Shown here: positions 8,734-12,540 of the stretch, piece after piece
Layout: each line of letters starts with the position of its first letter
How positions within the stretch are numbered: position 1 is the stretch's first letter
Assembly: GCA_016719055.1 (NCBI GenBank)
Contig: JADKAW010000046.1
Location: forward strand, 1-12,540
Reading direction: 5' to 3'
Length of the DNA stretch: 12,540 bases
DNA from: Candidatus Rhodoferax mariagerensis
GTDB taxonomy: Bacteria > Pseudomonadota > Gammaproteobacteria > Burkholderiales > Burkholderiaceae_C
Notes under the pieces: model-generated
Told to the model about the DNA's origin: nothing
Seen by the model: the letters and a program-made list of their open reading frames with translations, nothing else
Database searches by the model: none
Program-made: the position numbers and the translations under genes

Positions 8734-9609
8734 TCAGGAGGCCTTTTTCTGGCGTTCCATCATGCGCCAGACGAAAGGGGTGAAGATGAGTTGCATGGCC
8801 AGCTCCATTTTGCCACCGGGCACCACAATGGTATTGGCGCGGCTCATGTAGCTGTCGTTGATCATGTTGCGCAGGTACTGAAAGTCAATGCCCTTGGGGT
8901 TGGCGAAACGGATCACCACCATGCTCTCGTCGGCACTCGGAATGTCGCGCGAGATAAACGGGTTGCTGGTATCGACCATCGGCACGCGCTGAAAATTGAC
9001 ATGGGTGTGCACGAACTGCGGACAGATGTAGTTCACATAGTCGGGCATGCGGCGCAGGATGGTGTCGGTAACGGCTTCGGTACTGTAGCCGCGCTGTTTT
9101 TTGTCACGGTAAAGCTTCTGGATCCATTCCAGGTTGATCACCGGAACCACCCCAATCAGCAAATCGGGGTGCTTCGCAATGTTGACCTCAGGCGTCACGA
9201 CGGCCCCATGCAAACCCTCGTAGAACAACAGGTCGGTACCGGCGGGTACATCTTCCCAAGGCGTAAAGGTGCCGGGGTCTTGTTTGTAGGGCGCGGCTTC
9301 TTCCGCATCGTGCAGGTACTTGCGGCGCTTGCCGGTGCCGGTTTTGGCATAGGTGGCAAACAGTGTCTCGATTTCGGCAAACAGGTTGGTATTGGCACCA
9401 AAGTGACTGAAATTGTTGTCGCCCATGACCTCGGCTTCAGCGGCCTTGATCTTCATCTCCTTGCGGTCATAGCGGTGAAAACTGTCGCCTTCAATGATCG
9501 CGGCCTTGACTTTTTCGCGGCGGAAAATGTTGTCAAATGTTCGGGTGACCGATGTGGTACCAGCGCCGCTGGAACCGGTGATGGCGATGATGGGGTGGCG
9601 TACTGACAT
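8734..9609 (-). CDS. cbbP: Phosphoribulokinase, bacterial (class I) type
   Basis: Phosphorylates ribulose-5-phosphate to ribulose-1,5-bisphosphate with ATP. With RuBisCO this is the defining step of the Calvin cycle, so it is the strongest sign of autotrophy here. The 291-residue length matches the octameric proteobacterial form and not the longer plant or cyanobacterial form. The P-loop GSSGAGTTSV occupies residues 12-21. It is followed by IIEGDSFHRYDRKEMK (substrate-binding Asp/His region), FSHFGANTNLF, LLFYEGLHGAVV (Walker B-like) and YVNYICPQFVHTHVNFQRVP. AGGAG lies 9 bases before ATG 9609. The frame is intact. It follows cbbF with a 101-base gap holding a palindrome copy, and precedes cbbT across 159 bases holding the two REP-like hairpins; these are the two largest gaps between the minus-strand cbb genes. 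Confidence 0.96.
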   Translation of the reverse strand: MSVRHPIIAITGSSGAGTTSVTRTFDNIFRREKVKAAIIEGDSFHRYDRKEMKIKAAEAEVMGDNNFSHFGANTNLFAEIETLFATYAKTGTGKRRKYLHDAEEAAPYKQDPGTFTPWEDVPAGTDLLFYEGLHGAVVTPEVNIAKHPDLLIGVVPVINLEWIQKLYRDKKQRGYSTEAVTDTILRRMPDYVNYICPQFVHTHVNFQRVPMVDTSNPFISRDIPSADESMVVIRFANPKGIDFQYLRNMINDSYMSRANTIVVPGGKMELAMQLIFTPFVWRMMERQKKAS

Positions 9610-9643
9610 GGTGGGTGTCTCCTGAAGTTGAAAATTTGCAAGA

Positions 9644-9684
9644 AATGAGGCTCTAGCCCTTACTGGATTTGCGCTGACAGCTCC
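9644..9684. repeat. Palindromic intergenic repeat, copy 3, degenerate
   Basis: This segment aligns without gaps to copy 2, sharing CTCTAGC, CTT, GGAT, GCGC and AGCT blocks (about 27 of 39 positions). Its own dyad is weaker: AGCCC against GCGCT no longer pairs fully. It lies in the 101-base cbbF-cbbP gap. The rest of that gap holds the cbbP ribosome-binding site and nothing else I can identify. Confidence 0.5.
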
Positions 9685-9710
9685 TTATTTTGGAGCAACC
9701 TGAATCCGGC

Positions 9711-10814
9711 TCAATCGCGGAACAGGCTGCGCTCGACAAACAAGGGGTTGATCAGCTCGACCTCGACTGGTTCGCGGTGATAACGCTCAATGCGTTCAAC
9801 CTCGTTTTTCGAGCCGAACACCAAGCCGATGCGCTGGTGCAGGCTGGTGGGTTGCACCTGCATCATGGGCATCTCGCCGGTAGAAGCCCGGCCCCCGGCC
9901 TGCTCCATGATCATGCCGACCGGATTGGCTTCGTACAGCAGGCGCAGGCGGCCCGCTTTGGACGTATCTTTGGTGTCGCGCGGGTACATAAAAACGCCGC
10001 CGCGCATCAGAATACGGTGCGCTTCAGCCACCATGCTGGCAATCCAGCGCATGTTGAAGTCTTTGCCACGCACGCCGGTTTTGCCGGCCAGGCATTCATC
10101 CACATAGCGTTTGACCGGCGCTTCCCAGAAGCGCGCGTTGGCGGCATTGATGGCAAATTCCTGCGTGTCCTCAGGAATACGCAGCTTGGGGTGTGTCAAC
10201 ATGAACTCGCCCAGATTCGGGTCCAGCGTGAAAGCATTGACACCGTCGCCCACCGTCAAAACCAGCATCGTGGTGGGGCCATAAACTGCATAACCAGCGG
10301 CCATCTGCTTGCTGCCGGGCTGAAAAAAGTCAGCTTCTACCACATCACGGCCCGAGTCAATCACCTCTTGCGGCGCGCGCAGGATGCTGAAAATGCTGCC
10401 CACCGACATATTGACATCGATGTTGCTGGAGCCGTCCAGTGGGTCAAACACAATCAGGTAGTTGCCGCGCGGGTACTGCTTGGGTATCTGGTAAGGCAAG
10501 TCCATTTCTTCAGAAGCGATACCGGCCAGGTTGCCCGACCATTCGGTGCGTTGAATAAAGACATCGTTGGACAACACGTCGAGCTTTTTCTGCGTCTCAC
10601 CCTGCACATTGACCGAGCCACCAATGTCTTCCGCGTGGTTGCCCATCATGCCGGCCAGTTCGCCATAGGCAACGGCCTTGGCAATGCCCTTGCAGGCCAG
10701 CGCCACGTCCAGCACCAGGGCATTGAAATCGCCACTGGCACTTGGGAAACGGCGGCGCTCTTCAATCAAAAACTGCGTCAATGTGGAGCGGTTGGAACGT
10801 AGGGTCATGGTCAT
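9711..10814 (-). CDS. cbbF: Class I fructose-1,6-bisphosphatase (likely also sedoheptulose-1,7-bisphosphatase)
   Basis: Removes the C1 phosphate of fructose-1,6-bisphosphate; proteobacterial Calvin-cycle versions usually also take sedoheptulose-1,7-bisphosphate. The 367-residue protein carries the metal-binding signature FDPLDGSSNIDVNMSVGSIF. Around it are EEMDLPYQIPK, AAGYAVYGPTTMLVLTVGDG, FMLTHPKLRIPE and the substrate region RWIASMVAEAHRILMRGGVF, then LYEANPVGMIMEQAGGRAS and the ending NPLFVERSLFRD. ATG 10814 has GGAGA 7 bases upstream; a second in-frame ATG at 10808 would be too far (13 bases). The frame is intact. The gene follows cbbE by 32 bases and precedes cbbP by 101. A housekeeping fbp is the alternative name, but the cluster position supports cbbF. 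Confidence 0.96.
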   Translation of the reverse strand: MTMTLRSNRSTLTQFLIEERRRFPSASGDFNALVLDVALACKGIAKAVAYGELAGMMGNHAEDIGGSVNVQGETQKKLDVLSNDVFIQRTEWSGNLAGIASEEMDLPYQIPKQYPRGNYLIVFDPLDGSSNIDVNMSVGSIFSILRAPQEVIDSGRDVVEADFFQPGSKQMAAGYAVYGPTTMLVLTVGDGVNAFTLDPNLGEFMLTHPKLRIPEDTQEFAINAANARFWEAPVKRYVDECLAGKTGVRGKDFNMRWIASMVAEAHRILMRGGVFMYPRDTKDTSKAGRLRLLYEANPVGMIMEQAGGRASTGEMPMMQVQPTSLHQRIGLVFGSKNEVERIERYHREPVEVELINPLFVERSLFRD

Positions 10815-10846
10815 GATGGAATCTCCGGATGATGTAAATTCTTGAA

Positions 10847-11545
10847 TCAGGATGGGTGGGCAGCGCGGCGCAAGGCCTGCATTACACCTTTGTAGCCGCC
10901 ACCTGCATCCGGCGACCCAAACACGGCGCTACCCGCCACGCAGGTATCAGCACCGGCGGCCACAATCTCGGCAATGTTGTCGGTCTTGACGCCGCCATCC
11001 ACTTCGAGCCAGATCGGCTGACCGCCAGCGGCCACATGGGCATCAATCTTGGTGCGCACCAGGCGCAGCTTGGCCAGCGTGCTGGGAATGAACTTTTGTC
11101 CGCCAAAACCGGGGTTGACACTCATCAGCAGCACCATGTCGAGTTTGTCCATGACGTGGTCGAGCCAGTCCATCGGAGAGGCAGGGTTCAGCACCAGGCC
11201 GGCTTTGCACCCCAGTTCGCGAATCATCGACAGGCTGCGGTCCACATGTCTGGAAGCCTCGGGGTGGAAGGTGATGAGGTTGGCACCGGCCTTGGCAAAC
11301 AGTGGAATGATCGAATCCACCGGCTCAACCATCAAATGCACGTCAATCGGAATCGACACATGCGGGCGAATGGCTTCGCAAACCAGCGGGCCGATGGTCA
11401 GGTTGGGTACGTAATGGTTGTCCATCACGTCAAAGTGCACCAGGTCGCAGCCAGCGGCCTCAATGGCGCGGACTTCTTCGCCCAGGCGGGCAAAGTCGGC
11501 TGACAAAATACTCGGGGCCAGGCGCAAGATGGGGGAAGTGGTCAT
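10847..11545 (-). CDS. cbbE: Ribulose-phosphate 3-epimerase
   Basis: Interconverts xylulose-5-phosphate and ribulose-5-phosphate, feeding phosphoribulokinase. It is a 232-residue TIM barrel of family length. Visible motifs are LAPSILSADFARLGEE at the N-terminus, HFDVMDNHYVPNLTIGP with the metal-binding His and catalytic Asp, IDVHLMVEPVD, ITFHPEAS, MSVNPGFGGQKFIP, WLEVDGGVKTDNI with the second catalytic Asp, and the phosphate-binding GSAVFGS. ATG 11545 has only a weak AGAAA 7 bases upstream. The frame is intact. cbbY ends 45 bases before it and cbbF starts 32 bases after it, so it is very likely in the same operon. It is equally nameable as rpe. Confidence 0.95.
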   Translation of the reverse strand: MTTSPILRLAPSILSADFARLGEEVRAIEAAGCDLVHFDVMDNHYVPNLTIGPLVCEAIRPHVSIPIDVHLMVEPVDSIIPLFAKAGANLITFHPEASRHVDRSLSMIRELGCKAGLVLNPASPMDWLDHVMDKLDMVLLMSVNPGFGGQKFIPSTLAKLRLVRTKIDAHVAAGGQPIWLEVDGGVKTDNIAEIVAAGADTCVAGSAVFGSPDAGGGYKGVMQALRRAAHPS

Positions 11546-11590
11546 GCTGGGCTTTCTGCTGAGTTTTAAAAATCTTGAGGGTAATGCAGT

Positions 11591-12319
11591 TCAGGCCTGG
11601 CCAGCTGCATGCCATTGGCGCAGCAGTGCCAATGTGACCTGGCTCAGGTCTGGCACCACCCTGAGTGCACCGGTGAAATCATGGTGTAGCGTAAACGGGT
11701 TGGTGGTGATCAGCGTGGCCAGCCCAGCTGCGGTGGCAGCGCGCAGGCCGTTGTTGGAGTCTTCCAGAGCCAGACAGCAGGCGGCGGGCAGTTTAAGGGC
11801 CTCAATCATTTGAAAATACACCTGCGGGTGCGGTTTTTTGATGGGTGCCGTGCTGGCGTCGCCAATGGCCGTGAAATTGAGGCGCCAGTCGGCACCCACG
11901 GCATGGCGCATCAGTGCCGCAATGTTCACCGGCGAGGTGGTGGTGGCAATCGCCAGTTGCAGACCGGCCGAAAGTGCCTCATCCATCAGCCTGAGCACAC
12001 CTGGGCGCAAGCTGACCGCGCCGCTGTTGACGGCGTTTTCGTATATGGCAGTTTTCAAACCGTGAATTTGGTCAATGCGGTCTTGTAAATCCTGGGCCTT
12101 GAGCGCCTTGATGTCAGGGTTAAGCTGCTGCCAGTAATGCAGGATGCGCTCTTTGCCACCCGATACATTGAGCAAGTCCAGGTACAGCTCGGGGGTCCAG
12201 ATCCAGCCCAGTTCCAATTCAGCGAAGGCTTGGTTAAAGGCGTTCATGTGCACACTTTCGGTGTCGGCCAGCGTGCCGTCAACATCGAAAATCAGGGCTT
12301 GCAGTGCACCATGGGCCAT
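11591..12319 (-). CDS. cbbY: CbbY-type HAD phosphatase (xylulose-1,5-bisphosphate phosphatase)
   Basis: CbbY proteins dephosphorylate xylulose-1,5-bisphosphate, a misprotonation product that inhibits RuBisCO, to xylulose-5-phosphate. The 242-residue protein has HAD motif I LIFDVDGTLADTE (nucleophile Asp12, acid Asp14) followed by VHMNAFNQAF, and the cap segment SGGKERI typical of CbbY. Motif II is ATTTSPVNI, motif III IKKPHPQVY and motif IV LALEDSNNGLRAA. AAAGGA with 8-base spacing precedes ATG 12319. The frame is intact. It is the first gene of the leftward cbb run and faces cbbR across 141 bases. Usually cbbL, cbbS and cbbX lie between these two in Cupriavidus-type operons; none is here. 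A different sugar-phosphate substrate is possible but less likely. Confidence 0.9.
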   Translation of the reverse strand: MAHGALQALIFDVDGTLADTESVHMNAFNQAFAELELGWIWTPELYLDLLNVSGGKERILHYWQQLNPDIKALKAQDLQDRIDQIHGLKTAIYENAVNSGAVSLRPGVLRLMDEALSAGLQLAIATTTSPVNIAALMRHAVGADWRLNFTAIGDASTAPIKKPHPQVYFQMIEALKLPAACCLALEDSNNGLRAATAAGLATLITTNPFTLHHDFTGALRVVPDLSQVTLALLRQWHAAGQA

Positions 12320-12369
12320 GAACAGTATCCTTTGGGGTTGAAAAAGAGTCGTCGGTAGGTCGACATGGA

Positions 12370-12398
12370 TTTACTTTAATCGGCCTGACTCATAAACT
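12370..12398 (+). promoter_or_regulatory. Candidate cbbR promoter
   Basis: TTTACT (12370-12375) and TAAACT (12393-12398), 17 bases apart, each match 4 of 6 sigma-70 consensus positions. It overlaps the first LysR-type dyad completely, which would fit autorepression by CbbR. Based only on sequence match. Confidence 0.3.
12375..12396. promoter_or_regulatory. Candidate LysR-type (CbbR) operator, dyad 1
   Basis: TTTAAT-N11-ATAAA gives an imperfect dyad around a T-N11-A core (T12380, A12392), the hallmark of LysR-type regulator sites. It lies in the gap between cbbR and cbbY and overlaps candidate promoters of both directions. Binding by CbbR is inferred from position and motif. Confidence 0.5.
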
Positions 12399-12417
12399 CC
12401 AATCATGTTTTATTCAA
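12389..12417 (-). promoter_or_regulatory. Candidate cbb operon promoter upstream of cbbY
   Basis: Read on the minus strand, TTGAAT (12417-12412) and TATGAG (12394-12389) are 17 bases apart, each matching 4 of 6 sigma-70 positions. Transcription would begin near 12382, about 60 bases before cbbY. The -35 lies in dyad 2 and the -10 in dyad 1. An alternative pair (TTGGAG, ATTAAA) sits slightly downstream. Confidence 0.3.
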
Positions 12418-12424
12418 AAAACAT
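12405..12424. promoter_or_regulatory. Candidate operator, dyad 2
   Basis: A perfect 7-base inverted repeat, ATGTTTT and AAAACAT, around a 6-base spacer. Its centre is 29 bases from the centre of dyad 1, close to three helical turns, as expected for a LysR-type tetramer spanning two sites. A smaller dyad, ATCAG and CTGAT (12423-12438), follows directly. Confidence 0.45.
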
Positions 12425-12460
12425 CAGGCTTTACTGATAAGAAACCGACTGGATCTCCCC

Positions 12461-12540
12461 ATGCGTCCCTACACCCTCAAACAGATTCAGACCTTTATGG
12501 AAGTGGCGCGCCAGCGCTCGGTGTCCAAAGCCGCCGAGCG
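12461..12540 (+). CDS. cbbR: LysR-type regulator CbbR, N-terminus only (runs off window)
   Basis: The first 26 residues include LKQIQTFMEVARQRSVSKAA, the start of a LysR-type winged helix-turn-helix. CbbR proteins activate cbb operons in response to metabolites such as RuBP, NADPH or ATP and repress their own gene. The naming rests on the divergent position next to the Calvin-cycle run, since the DNA-recognition helix and effector domain lie outside the window. ATG 12461 has only a poor ribosome-binding site (GGAT, 6 bases away). I see no better in-frame start after 12401, though the frame stays open upstream. Confidence 0.85.
   Translation, partial: MRPYTLKQIQTFMEVARQRSVSKAAE

Noticed and set aside
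8791..9606. Open frame of about 271 codons on the + strand opposite cbbP
   Set aside because: Complement of phosphoribulokinase with no motif; codon-bias artefact.
9690..10802. Long open frame of about 370 codons on the + strand opposite cbbF
   Set aside because: It mirrors cbbF almost exactly, shows no recognisable domain and is rich in His, Gln and Arg as expected from antisense reading of a GC-rich gene. The cbbF protein is unmistakable.
1..12540. tRNA, rRNA, riboswitch, insertion-sequence transposase or attachment site
   Set aside because: None was recognised by eye on either strand. The gaps are short (the largest, 173 bases at 582-754, holds only palindrome copy 1).

Overview
The window looks like chromosomal DNA of an autotrophic or facultatively autotrophic betaproteobacterium, probably Burkholderiales/Comamonadaceae (Rhodoferax/Polaromonas-like). 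This rests on the Calvin-cycle gene order with a divergent LysR gene, the style of the proteins, and a small palindromic repeat (three copies) that I remember as common in that family. No database search was possible, so the taxon is an inference.

Right part (about 4.53-12.54 kb): a Calvin-Benson-Bassham cluster. A cbbR gene (start only, + strand, running off the window) is divergent from a run of minus-strand genes transcribed leftwards: cbbY (xylulose-1,5-bisphosphate phosphatase), cbbE (ribulose-5-P epimerase), cbbF (fructose/sedoheptulose bisphosphatase), cbbP (phosphoribulokinase), cbbT (transketolase), cbbZ (2-phosphoglycolate phosphatase) and cbbK (phosphoglycerate kinase). Together they cover RuBP regeneration plus disposal of two RuBisCO side products. 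RuBisCO itself (cbbLS or cbbM), cbbX, GAPDH (cbbG) and aldolase (cbbA) are absent from the window, although cbbLSX commonly sits where cbbR here directly faces cbbY. The 141-bp cbbR-cbbY gap holds phased AT-rich dyads that look like CbbR operators.

Left part (1-4.42 kb, all + strand, converging on cbbK): the 3' end of clpB; then a compact two-component module of a short, sensor-less HDMKN-type histidine kinase and a response regulator whose output region is a TPR array; then a 12-TM-type MFS transporter. All four are recognisable by conserved motifs, but each is broken by many one- or two-base indels and some substitutions.

The damage continues into cbbK (five indels, two of which compensate each other), appears once in cbbT, and is absent from cbbZ, cbbP, cbbF, cbbE and cbbY. 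This gradient across unrelated genes, including essential ones, suggests low-quality or low-coverage sequence at the left end more than biological decay, but sequence alone cannot settle it.

Intergenic DNA carries two repeat families: three diverged copies of a roughly 35-40-bp AGCGC-type palindrome (after clpB, between cbbK and cbbZ, between cbbF and cbbP), and a tandem pair of roughly 50-nt hairpins between cbbT and cbbP that resemble REP elements.
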